Shown here one piece after another: positions 1-5,609 of a stretch of DNA of 5,609 nt (positions are counted from its first letter, which is position 1; every line of letters begins with the position of its first letter). This stretch comes from Vitreoscilla sp. (lineage in GTDB: Bacteria; Pseudomonadota; Gammaproteobacteria; Burkholderiales; Burkholderiaceae), in NCBI GenBank assembly GCA_014378125.1, contig JACMOG010000129.1:1-5609 (forward strand), in the 5' to 3' direction. The notes beneath the pieces were generated by a model. That model had not been told where the DNA came from. It ran no database searches and was given only the letters and a program-made list of their open reading frames with translations. Both the position numbers and the translations under genes were made by a program.

Positions 1-231
1 CAGCAGGCCCGCGAACGCGCCGGAGGCCACCGCCACGATGGCCAGCGGGCCGAGCGGCCGCAGCAGCGTCTCCACCATGCGCGAGCGCTGCATGGCGCTG
101 GCGCCGGCATACAGGCGCGAGGCGAGGCTGGCGGCGCGCGATTGCTCGCCGGGCTGGCGCGTGCGGATGCCGAGCGCCATCGCCCGCCGGGTGACCTCGG
201 CCTCCAGGGCCGTGTCGATGTCATTGTCCAT
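1..231 (-). CDS. Unrecognised protein with hydrophobic segment, N-terminal 77 codons only
   Basis: Reading leftward from an ATG at 231, the frame is open to the window edge, so the C-terminus is missing. The start has a modest GGAG-type ribosome binding site about 8 bases upstream, and no other ATG occurs in frame between it and the receptor gene. The product begins MDNDIDTALEAEV. A charged, probably helical stretch rich in Ala and Arg runs to about residue 57, followed by a hydrophobic run (roughly residues 58-77, LLRPLGPLAIVAVASGAF) that looks like a transmembrane segment entered at the window edge. There is no cleavable signal peptide at the N-terminus, so a cytoplasmic N-terminal domain anchored in the inner membrane is plausible. 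I do not recognise the family. It lies 119 bases after the receptor stop on the same strand and may be the last gene of that transcript or a separate unit. Confidence 0.6.
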   Translation of the reverse strand, partial: MDNDIDTALEAEVTRRAMALGIRTRQPGEQSRAASLASRLYAGASAMQRSRMVETLLRPLGPLAIVAVASGAFAGLL

Positions 232-278
232 GGGCCGCGCTCCGCCTTGTGTCGTGCACGGATGGAGTGGCCCGGCGA

Positions 279-299
279 GCGCCGGTTCCGCGCCGGCGC
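279..299. repeat. GC-rich stem-loop between receptor gene and unknown gene
   Basis: GCGCCGG at 279-285 is exactly complementary to CCGGCGC at 293-299, giving a 7-bp stem with a 7-base loop. It lies about 50 bases downstream of the receptor stop on the transcribed strand. No T-run follows it in either direction, so it is not a standard intrinsic terminator. It could stabilise the 3' end of the upstream message or partly attenuate read-through, or it may be chance in GC-rich DNA. Confidence 0.3.
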
Positions 300-350
300 G
301 TATGCCAATGTAAAAGGCGCACGGCCAGCGACGCGCGGCGGGCCTGGCGT

Positions 351-3281
351 TCAGAACGTGTAGGTGCCTCCGAGCGTGATCATCGGGCCGACCGCGCCAT
401 CCTGGTGGTACGACGGGTTGTACGGCGCGCCGCCTTGCTCCGCGCCGTTGCCCGGGGCGCCGAAGGTCTGCAGGTCGTAGGGCGCCTTCTTGTTCAGGAG
501 GTTGGTGACGCCGGCATGCAGCTGGAGGTGGGTGTCCACGTTGTAGCGCGCGACGACGTTGAGCTCGGTGAACGAGCCCACGTGGCAGAAGCGCGACGGC
601 GGTTGTACGACCGTGTTGGAATTGGGATCCCGCGGGAACACGCTGGACAGCGCCGTCGCGCAATCGCTGATCTGCTCGCTCGGATCGAGCACGCTGTAAT
701 GCGAGATGTAGTTGACGGTGCCCGCGATCTCGAACGGACCCTTGCCCCAGGTAAGCGTGAAGGCGCCGCGTGTGCGCGGTGTGCCGGTGTCTTCCGAAAC
801 GAATGCCGGCCCGTGCGTACCCGCCAGGTGGAACTTGCCCGACGCCGTGGTCAGGTCGTACTGCAGCATGTAGCTGACCTGGACCTCCGCCTTCAGCTGG
901 CCGGCCTCGTGCAGGTCGTATTTGCCGACGAGGTCGAGGTCGACGCCCGACGTGGTGGTGGTGTTCGCGTTGATGAACGGGTAGGTGTCGTAGAGGATGT
1001 TCTGCGACGAGTCGCGATAGATGATGGTGCCCAGCGCCGCCGCGTCGTCCAGGCCGGTCTGGCCCAGCTGGCCCACCGAGATGATCTGGTTGCGGATGGT
1101 GATGTGGTAGTAGTCGAGGGTGGCCGAGTACGTCTTGTTGGGCTCGAAGATCGTGCCGATCGTGAACGACGTCGACTTCTCGGGCTTGAGGTGCGGCGCC
1201 GACAGCTGCAGCTCCTGCAGCGCGATGTCGCACGGGTTGATCATGCCTTGGGGCAGGTTCGGCAGCGGGGCGCCCAGCGGATTTGCCGGACTTGTCGGGC
1301 AGTACACCGGGTCGCGCAAGTTGCCGACGAACCCCGACGTGGAGCCGGCGTCGCCCACCTCCGCCGGATTCGGCGCGCGGAAGCCCTTGCTGAACGTGCC
1401 GCGCAGCGTGAACTCCTGCACCGGCGTGAACTTGAAGCCGGCCTTCGGCGTGGCCGAGGTGCCCGTGGTGTCGTAGTGGTCGACGCGTCCGGCGAGGTCC
1501 AGCTCGAGTTGCTTCGTCACCGGCGCCACCAGTTCGGCGTACGCGGCGCTGACTGTCTGCTTGCCCTTGGCGAACGAGTAGATCCCGATCGCCTGCGAGC
1601 CGTTGACGAACGATTGGGGGAACAGCTCCTTCAGGTCGCGGTGGGTGAAGTCGGCGCCGACGCCCAGGCCGAGGTCGCCGCCCGGCAGCGTCGCCAGCGT
1701 GCGGTTGGCGCGCGCGCTGACGAAGGTGAGCGAGTTGGTGGATGTCGACGACGCATTCGGCGCGACCGTGGCGAGCACGGCCGCCGAGTTGCTGCCATCG
1801 ACCAGGTAGCTGCCGTTGTCGAGGGCGTCCTGCAGCGCCGGGAAGTCGATGTAGTGGTGGAAGCTGGCCTTCGTGCCGACACGCGTGAAGCCGACAGAGC
1901 CGTTCAGGTCCCACTCGCCGATGGAGCCGGCCAGTTCCGCGACGGCGCGGTACGAGGTGGAGACGACCGTCTGTTCCAGCGGGCCGATGTCGCGGAAGTC
2001 GTAGACCAGCGGCGCGGTGTCGCCGGTGGTGTTGCCGGGGTAGTTCGCGGGAACGGTCAGCACGAACGGAAAGCTGTGGGGGAAGGCGGGCGTGGGCGCC
2101 GATCCCGGGCCGAAGTGGAACAGGTTCAGTCCGCCGCCATTGCCGCCGATGCCCACGCCCGTGGCCGCCGCGTTGTTGTACAGCCCCACCTGGTGCGCTT
2201 CGCTGCGCCGCATCGAGCCTTGCAGGTTGGCCTGCCAGCCGCCGGCCAGGCTCTTCGTGTAGCGGCCCATCACGTCGAGGTTCGTCGTGGACGGCGACAG
2301 GGTCTGGTGCGGATTGCTGTAGCCGCACTGGTCGGCCTGGGCCTGCGCCGATGTGCACCCGGGGTAGAAGTCGACCGGCTTGCTGTTGGCGTCGAGCAGG
2401 TAGCCCGTGCCGCTGCCGGCGCCGCTCGAGGCGCCCGAGGGCGCGCCGCCCGCGCCGGTCAGGACGCCGACCTGCCCGGAGGTGTCGGTAGGGCCCGTGC
2501 CCTGCGTCAGGTTGGCGCCCCCATACGGCGTCCAGTCGGTGCGCGCCAGGTACGGGCGGCTTTTCAACAGGATCGAGTTCGCATGGCGTGCCTCCACCGA
2601 GATGTACGCGTTCTGGCCGTCCTTGTCGAGGCTGCCCCAGCCCGTGGTGATGCTGGCGTGCTGCGTGGCGCCGTCGCCGTGGCTGCTCAGGCCCGTCTCG
2701 GCGCTCATCGTCAGGCCCGTGAAGGTCTTCTTCAGGATCACGTTGACGACGCCCGCGATGGCGTCGGAACCGTAGACGGCCGACGCGCCGTCCTTGAGCA
2801 CCTCGATGCGCTCGATCGCGTCGATGGGGATCGACGAGATGTCGACGAAGTCGCGCTCGCCGTCGTCGGGCATCGGGTACGAGGCCATGCGATGGCCGTC
2901 GATCAACACCAGCGTGGCGCCCACGGTGAGGCCGCGCAGGGCGACGCCGCTGCCGCCCGCCGCGAACGCGCTGGGGGCCGATTGCGACAGCGAGCCCATG
3001 TTGTTCGCCGTGATGTTGTGCAGCACGTCGCCGATGCTGGTGTAGCCGGAGTTCTTGATGTCCGCGGCCGTCAGCACCTGCACCGGGCTGGGCGTCTCGC
3101 TGTCGGTGCGGCGCACGTTCGAGCCGGTGACCACCACGGTCTGCGCGGCCGGCGCGGCCGGGGCGTCCTGGGCCAGGACGGCGGCGTGGAGGAACCAGGC
3201 CGGCAAGGCGAGCACCAGGCGCGTCGGTCGCCAGGCGGGTACGGACGGACGGCGTGCGGAAGAACGGGCGCGATAAGACAT
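351..3281 (-). CDS. TonB-dependent outer-membrane receptor
   Basis: Outer-membrane beta-barrel transporter energised by TonB-ExbB-ExbD. The 976-residue product starts with a long basic n-region (RARSSARRPS) and a hydrophobic core; signal peptidase cleavage fits after V-L-A at residue 37. A TonB-box-like QTVVVTG lies near residue 47. The plug domain spans about 61-185 with the typical VLIDGHR (125-131), IERIEVLKDGASAVYGSDAI (156-175) and a VVNVILKK tail. The rest is barrel, ending ITLGGTYTF with the terminal aromatic expected of a BAM recognition signal. No N-terminal STN signalling domain precedes the TonB box, so FecA-type sigma/anti-sigma signalling is unlikely. The six cysteines fall into three close pairs (309/319, 661/684, 874/899) in probable loops, and a Gly/Ser-rich loop lies at about 274-294. 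The start is supported by AAGGAA five bases upstream. The substrate cannot be read from the sequence; the neighbouring PotF-like protein hints at a cationic or polyamine-related ligand (inference). Confidence 0.95.
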   Translation of the reverse strand: MSYRARSSARRPSVPAWRPTRLVLALPAWFLHAAVLAQDAPAAPAAQTVVVTGSNVRRTDSETPSPVQVLTAADIKNSGYTSIGDVLHNITANNMGSLSQSAPSAFAAGGSGVALRGLTVGATLVLIDGHRMASYPMPDDGERDFVDISSIPIDAIERIEVLKDGASAVYGSDAIAGVVNVILKKTFTGLTMSAETGLSSHGDGATQHASITTGWGSLDKDGQNAYISVEARHANSILLKSRPYLARTDWTPYGGANLTQGTGPTDTSGQVGVLTGAGGAPSGASSGAGSGTGYLLDANSKPVDFYPGCTSAQAQADQCGYSNPHQTLSPSTTNLDVMGRYTKSLAGGWQANLQGSMRRSEAHQVGLYNNAAATGVGIGGNGGGLNLFHFGPGSAPTPAFPHSFPFVLTVPANYPGNTTGDTAPLVYDFRDIGPLEQTVVSTSYRAVAELAGSIGEWDLNGSVGFTRVGTKASFHHYIDFPALQDALDNGSYLVDGSNSAAVLATVAPNASSTSTNSLTFVSARANRTLATLPGGDLGLGVGADFTHRDLKELFPQSFVNGSQAIGIYSFAKGKQTVSAAYAELVAPVTKQLELDLAGRVDHYDTTGTSATPKAGFKFTPVQEFTLRGTFSKGFRAPNPAEVGDAGSTSGFVGNLRDPVYCPTSPANPLGAPLPNLPQGMINPCDIALQELQLSAPHLKPEKSTSFTIGTIFEPNKTYSATLDYYHITIRNQIISVGQLGQTGLDDAAALGTIIYRDSSQNILYDTYPFINANTTTTSGVDLDLVGKYDLHEAGQLKAEVQVSYMLQYDLTTASGKFHLAGTHGPAFVSEDTGTPRTRGAFTLTWGKGPFEIAGTVNYISHYSVLDPSEQISDCATALSSVFPRDPNSNTVVQPPSRFCHVGSFTELNVVARYNVDTHLQLHAGVTNLLNKKAPYDLQTFGAPGNGAEQGGAPYNPSYHQDGAVGPMITLGGTYTF

Positions 3282-3286
3282 GAGCG

Positions 3287-3292
3287 TTCCTT
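3287..3292 (-). promoter_or_regulatory. Ribosome binding site of the TonB-dependent receptor
   Basis: On the minus strand AAGGAA ends five bases before the ATG at 3281. This fixes the receptor start and lies inside the 42-base gap after the binding-protein stop, consistent with independent initiation on a shared transcript. Confidence 0.75.
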
Positions 3293-3323
3293 GTTGTGGC
3301 GGGATCTGTCGGGAAACGGGAAC

Positions 3324-4442
3324 TCAGCGTTCCGTCTTGAACGACGTGAACGTGCGGGTGCGCTGGCGGCGGACGTCGGGGCTGAGCGCGTCGGCCACGC
3401 CGACCATGCCGGCGATCTCCGTGGTCGTGGGGAACACGGTGTGGTCGTTGGCGATGTCGGGGGCGATGAAGCGCTTCGACTCGGGATTCGGGTTCGCGTA
3501 GAACACCTTGCTCGTCAGCGCCGCGTCCACCTCGGGCCGCAGGATGTAGTTGATCCACTTGAGCGCGTTACCCGGGTGCGGCGCGTCCACGGGGATGGCC
3601 ATCACGTCGAAGAACAGCAGGCCGCCGGTGGACGGCATCAGCACGCGGATGTCCTGCTTCGTCTTGCTCTCCACCGCGCGGCGGCGGGCGATGTTGATGT
3701 CGCCCGACCAGCCAAGGGCCACGCACACCTGGCCGTTGGCCATGTCGTTGATGTAGCCCGACGAACTGAACAGCGTGACCGAGGGGCGCACGGCGCGCAG
3801 CAGGTCCAGCGCCTTCTTGTAGTCGGCCGGGTCGGCGCTGTCGATCGGCCGGCCCAGGTAGTGCAGCGCCGCGGGAATCACCTCGTCGCCGGAGTCGAGG
3901 AACGACACGCCGCAGGACTTCAACCTGGCGGCGTACTGGGGCTTGAACAGCAGGTCCCAGGCGTTGTCGGGCATCGGCAGCGTGCCGAGAGCCGCCTGCA
4001 CCTTGGCCACGTTGATGCCGATGGTGGTGAAGCCCCACAGCCAGTCGACCACGTGCGCGTTGCCGGGATCGATGCGCGCCAGCTGCGCGGCGATGGCCGG
4101 GTCGACGTTCTTCAGGTTCGGCAACCGCGACTTGTCCAGCGGCGCGTACAGCTTGTTCTGGATCTGCAGGCGGGCCCAGCTGGACGACGGCACGACGATG
4201 TCGTAGCCGGTGCGGCCCGCCACCAGCTTCGAGTGCAGGATCTCGTTGCTGTCGAAGTTGTCGTAGTGGACCTTGATGCCGGTTTCCTTCTCGAAGTTTT
4301 TCACCGTGTCGTCGGCGATGTAGTCGGACCAGTTGTAGATGTTGAGGACCTTCTCCTCGTCGGCCGCCCGCGCGGCGGCGCCCGCCAGCGCCAGGGTGGC
4401 CGCGACGGCGAGCAGGTTCAGGGTGCGCGAGAGCGACTTCAT
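3324..4442 (-). CDS. potF: PotF-like periplasmic polyamine (putrescine-type) binding protein
   Basis: Periplasmic solute-binding protein of the PotD/PotF family, which hands polyamines to an ABC importer. The chosen start at 4442 gives 372 residues, close to the roughly 370 of E. coli PotF, and follows AAGGAGG by six bases; an ATG 14 codons upstream lacks this support. MKSLSRTLNLLAVAATLALA with A-R-A is a Sec signal peptide cleaved near residue 26. Family motifs follow in order: IYNWSDY (35-41), FEKETGIKV (50-58), VVPSSS (83-88), SCGVSFLD (176-183), YINDMANG (230-237), CVALGWSGD (240-248), FFDVMAIP (277-284), VFYAN (313-317) and the C-terminal RTRTFT. Aligned by memory with E. coli PotF, the ligand residues W38, S39, D40, Y41, S86, W245, D248, F277, D279 and Y315 are kept, while the position of PotF Glu185 is Asp186. 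No potGHI-type transporter genes adjoin it; the next gene is a TonB-dependent receptor. Polyamine binding is likely, but the exact ligand is inferred. Confidence 0.93.
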   Translation of the reverse strand: MKSLSRTLNLLAVAATLALAGAAARAADEEKVLNIYNWSDYIADDTVKNFEKETGIKVHYDNFDSNEILHSKLVAGRTGYDIVVPSSSWARLQIQNKLYAPLDKSRLPNLKNVDPAIAAQLARIDPGNAHVVDWLWGFTTIGINVAKVQAALGTLPMPDNAWDLLFKPQYAARLKSCGVSFLDSGDEVIPAALHYLGRPIDSADPADYKKALDLLRAVRPSVTLFSSSGYINDMANGQVCVALGWSGDINIARRRAVESKTKQDIRVLMPSTGGLLFFDVMAIPVDAPHPGNALKWINYILRPEVDAALTSKVFYANPNPESKRFIAPDIANDHTVFPTTTEIAGMVGVADALSPDVRRQRTRTFTSFKTER

Positions 4443-4448
4443 GGAGGG

Positions 4449-4455
4449 CCTCCTT
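4449..4455 (-). promoter_or_regulatory. Strong ribosome binding site of the PotF-like gene
   Basis: The minus strand reads AAGGAGG, followed by six bases and the ATG at 4442. It is a near-perfect anti-16S match. It decides the start in favour of the 372-residue form, whose N-terminus is a clean signal peptide, over the ATG at 4484. Confidence 0.85.
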
Positions 4456-4464
4456 CGGTGGGTG

Positions 4465-4485
4465 CTTGCGACATGCAATCGCAAG
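4465..4485. repeat. Perfect 7-bp inverted repeat in the PotF-like gene leader
   Basis: CTTGCGA at 4465-4471 and TCGCAAG at 4479-4485 are exact reverse complements separated by seven bases. The dyad ends 22 bases upstream of the start codon and 9 bases upstream of the ribosome binding site. It could be an operator for a dimeric regulator or an RNA stem-loop in the leader controlling ribosome access. The arms are perfect; the function is unknown. Confidence 0.5.
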
Positions 4486-4659
4486 TTGTGAGCCTGTCGG
4501 CCCGGAAATTACCCCGCGCGGAGCCCTTCGCGGCGCGGATTCATGTTGGCGACAGCTTGGGCGGCCCGGGCCGCGAGACGCGACACCATGGCATCCGCCA
4601 CCCGGCGCTGATGCGTTGCGGGAATGCCTAACTGGTCATTTCAGGGGACGGATTTGACG

Positions 4660-4677
4660 GCCACGACCGCTCGTGGC
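4660..4677. repeat. Stem-loop beside a GGGGACGGATTT motif
   Basis: GCCACGA at 4660-4666 pairs exactly with TCGTGGC at 4671-4677 around a CCGC loop. Immediately to its left, at 4633-4656, is a stretch containing CAGGGGACGGATTTG, which resembles dispersed GGGGACGGATTT-type repeats I recall from proteobacterial intergenic regions. There is no T-run, so it is not an ordinary terminator. It may be a remnant of a dispersed repeat; a single copy in this window cannot show that. Confidence 0.3.
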
Positions 4678-4707
4678 GGCCATCGCCTTCCTTGCCGTCG
4701 ATTTGCG

Positions 4708-4723
4708 TGCACCGGGTGGTGCA
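4708..4723. repeat. Short inverted repeat TGCACC-4-GGTGCA
   Basis: TGCACC at 4708-4713 and GGTGCA at 4718-4723 are exact reverse complements around GGGT. It could be a small operator or hairpin in the intergenic region. It is short enough to be chance, and no regulator is assigned. Confidence 0.25.
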
Positions 4724-4820
4724 TCGGAAGAGTCACTGCCGATTCGGGCGGGCGCGGACGATCCGCGTTTGCGTCGGGATCACGAATCGAATGTAGCGAA
4801 GGCGACGCACAATGTGCTTG

Positions 4821-4848
4821 CTGACACGCGCAGGGTTAGCCCGATAAA
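4821..4848 (+). promoter_or_regulatory. Candidate sigma-70 promoter for cyoA
   Basis: CTGACA at 4821-4826 matches the -35 consensus at five of six bases. After 16 bases comes GATAAA at 4843-4848, four of six against the -10 consensus, at the left edge of the AT-rich patch. Alternative -10 elements occur just to the right, such as TAAAAT at 4855-4860, but without a good -35. It would leave a leader of roughly 125 bases before the GTG at 4981. Confidence 0.35.
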
Positions 4849-4850
4849 AA

Positions 4851-4863
4851 GCAATAAAATTGC
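4851..4863. repeat. AT-rich dyad GCAAT-AAA-ATTGC
   Basis: GCAAT at 4851-4855 and ATTGC at 4859-4863 form a perfect 5-bp dyad around AAA, a few bases downstream of the candidate -10 box. Its position would suit a repressor site at the cyoA promoter. It does not match the FNR or Fur consensus. It is short, so confidence is low. Confidence 0.25.
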
Positions 4864-4980
4864 GTAATGACGATAGATTTTGATATGACGTGCGAGGCGT
4901 AAGCCGATCGATGCAATTTACAGCGAAATCGCGTGGTGGATTCGACTTGCACCCCGAAGGGCGCAACCCGGTCCAAATCG

Positions 4981-5609
4981 GTGCGAAGGCATTTTCTCAG
5001 GACAGCGAGCCGAGTAGTCACGGCCGGGCTCATCGGTTGCCCTCTGCCCTCGTCGATTCAACCGCTTCGAGGATCCCTCTTGCAATCTCCGGCCTGGCAG
5101 CAGGGCGTGCTCGACCCGCAGGGGCCGATCGCTGACGCGCAGCGCACGATCCTGGGCAACGCCAGCGTGATCATGCTCGCCGTGGTGGTGCCGGTGATCC
5201 TGATGACGCTCGCGTTCGCGTGGTGGTTTCGCTCCGGCAACCGCTGGGCGCGGCGCGATCCCGACTGGGCCTACTCCGGCCCCATCGAGGTGACCGTGTG
5301 GGCCATCCCCACGCTGGTGGTGCTGTTCCTGGGCGGCATCGCCTGGATCGGCTCGCACGACCTCGACCCCGCGCGCCCCATCGCCGGCAAGGCCGCGCCG
5401 CTGCAGGTGCAGGTGGTGTCGCTGGACTGGAAGTGGCTGTTCATCTACCCAGGGCAGGGCGTGGCGACGGTCAACGAGCTCGTCGTTCCGGCCGGCGTGC
5501 CGCTGCACTTCACGCTGACTTCGGCGAGCGTGATGAACACCTTCTTCGTGCCGCAGCTCGGCAGCATGATCTACACCATGAACGGCATGGCGAGCCAGCT
5601 CTGGCTGCA
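4981..5609 (+). CDS. cyoA: Cytochrome o ubiquinol oxidase subunit II, 3'-truncated by window edge
   Basis: Subunit II of the bo3-type heme-copper quinol oxidase, an inner-membrane lipoprotein with two N-terminal membrane helices and a periplasmic cupredoxin-like domain. The frame is open from 4903 and contains no ATG upstream of the conserved region. I chose GTG 4981 because it yields MRRHFLRTASRVVTAGLIGC, a short lipoprotein signal peptide with lipobox L-I-G-C and Cys20 as lipidation site. Conserved blocks follow: VLDPQGPI (43-50), helix 1 at about 63-83 ending FAWWFR, helix 2 at about 104-124 (VTVWAIPTLVVLFLGG), then VVSLDWKWLFIYP (145-157), QGVATVNE (159-166) and SVMNTFFVPQLGSMIYTMNG (183-202), closely matching E. 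coli CyoA. The frame runs off the edge after 209 codons, before the region where a CuA site would sit; the match to CyoA rather than CoxB carries the assignment. cyoB would be expected next. Confidence 0.9.
   Translation, partial: MRRHFLRTASRVVTAGLIGCPLPSSIQPLRGSLLQSPAWQQGVLDPQGPIADAQRTILGNASVIMLAVVVPVILMTLAFAWWFRSGNRWARRDPDWAYSGPIEVTVWAIPTLVVLFLGGIAWIGSHDLDPARPIAGKAAPLQVQVVSLDWKWLFIYPGQGVATVNELVVPAGVPLHFTLTSASVMNTFFVPQLGSMIYTMNGMASQLWL
5069..5073 (+). promoter_or_regulatory. Alternative ribosome binding site for a shorter cyoA start
   Basis: GAGGA lies six bases before an in-frame TTG at 5080, codon 34 of the longer cyoA frame. It is better spaced than anything before GTG 4981, where the nearest purine-rich AAGGG is about 19 bases away. 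Starting at TTG would drop the lipobox cysteine and leave helix 1 as an uncleaved anchor. I favour the longer form because of the lipobox, but this site makes the start uncertain. Confidence 0.3.

Larger units (their letters stand above)
4443..4980. other. Divergent intergenic region without a convincing gene
   Basis: This is about 540 bases between the leftward binding-protein gene and the rightward cyoA frame. The short frames here (60-80 codons) have irregular composition, no recognisable motifs and no good ribosome binding sites. The region holds several small inverted repeats (4465-4485, 4660-4677, 4708-4723, 4851-4863) and an AT-rich patch at about 4843-4920 that contrasts with the rest of the window and is the natural place for the cyo promoter. 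I could not find a convincing sigma-70 promoter for the leftward genes; it may use another sigma factor or be too degenerate to see. Confidence 0.7.

Noticed and set aside
279..299. Intrinsic terminator for the receptor transcript
   Set aside because: The stem is strong but no T-run follows on either strand, so only a stem-loop is reported.
249..4631. A 1460-codon rightward open frame running antisense to both leftward genes
   Set aside because: It is in exact codon-to-codon antisense register with both the receptor and the PotF-like gene, so it stays open simply because those genes use no TTA, CTA or TCA codons, as expected at high GC. Its translation is Arg/Val/Ala/Gly-rich low-complexity sequence with no domain, while the sense frames have full family motifs.
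4654..4682. TTGACG at 4654-4659 as a rightward -35 box
   Set aside because: The -35 match is good, but the 16-18 base spacing leads to GC-rich CGGCCA-like sequence with no -10 resemblance, and the spacer is occupied by the 4660-4677 stem-loop.
4843..4890. Fur or FNR binding site in the AT-rich patch before cyoA
   Set aside because: No segment keeps both halves of the FNR consensus (TTGAT-4-ATCAA) or a convincing 19-bp Fur box; only partial half-sites such as TTGAT are present.
4733..4966. A 77-codon leftward frame in the intergenic region
   Set aside because: It has no recognisable motif, spans the AT-rich probable promoter patch, and its product is a basic sequence with no domain structure. 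It is better explained as chance.
4918..5508. A 196-codon leftward frame overlapping cyoA
   Set aside because: It is antisense to a clearly conserved CyoA frame and has a His/Arg/Gly-rich translation typical of shadow frames.

Overview
The window is GC-rich with strong codon bias. It encodes three recognisable Gram-negative envelope or respiratory proteins: an outer-membrane TonB-dependent receptor, a periplasmic polyamine-type binding protein and a bo3-type quinol oxidase subunit. The protein sequences and base composition suggest a betaproteobacterium, possibly Burkholderiales/Oxalobacteraceae (Massilia-like). That placement rests on general impression, not on a search.

Layout. Bases 1-4442 carry a leftward block on the minus strand. 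In transcription order it is a PotF-like periplasmic binding protein (3324-4442), a 976-residue TonB-dependent receptor (351-3281) only 42 bases downstream, and the first 77 codons of an unrecognised protein with a hydrophobic segment (1-231). Bases 4443-4980 are a divergent intergenic region of about 540 bases with several small dyads and an AT-rich patch that probably holds the rightward promoter. From 4981 (start uncertain) to the right edge runs the N-terminal part of cyoA, subunit II of a cytochrome o ubiquinol oxidase. The rest of the cyo operon would lie beyond the window.

How the genes may work together. The binding protein and receptor look co-transcribed: same strand, short gap, a ribosome binding site before each gene and no terminator between them. 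The binding protein would normally feed an inner-membrane PotGHI-type ABC transporter, but no transporter gene lies on either side of it in the window. Its partner here is instead an outer-membrane active-transport receptor. The simplest hypothesis is that the pair captures the same cationic or polyamine-related substrate in two compartments. That is inference from gene order. The cyoA gene is divergent and probably an independent transcription unit.

I found no tRNA or rRNA gene, CRISPR array or intact mobile element. Nothing here is clearly a new system. The most interesting points are the orphan binding protein/receptor pairing, the perfect dyad in the binding-protein leader, and the unclear start of cyoA.
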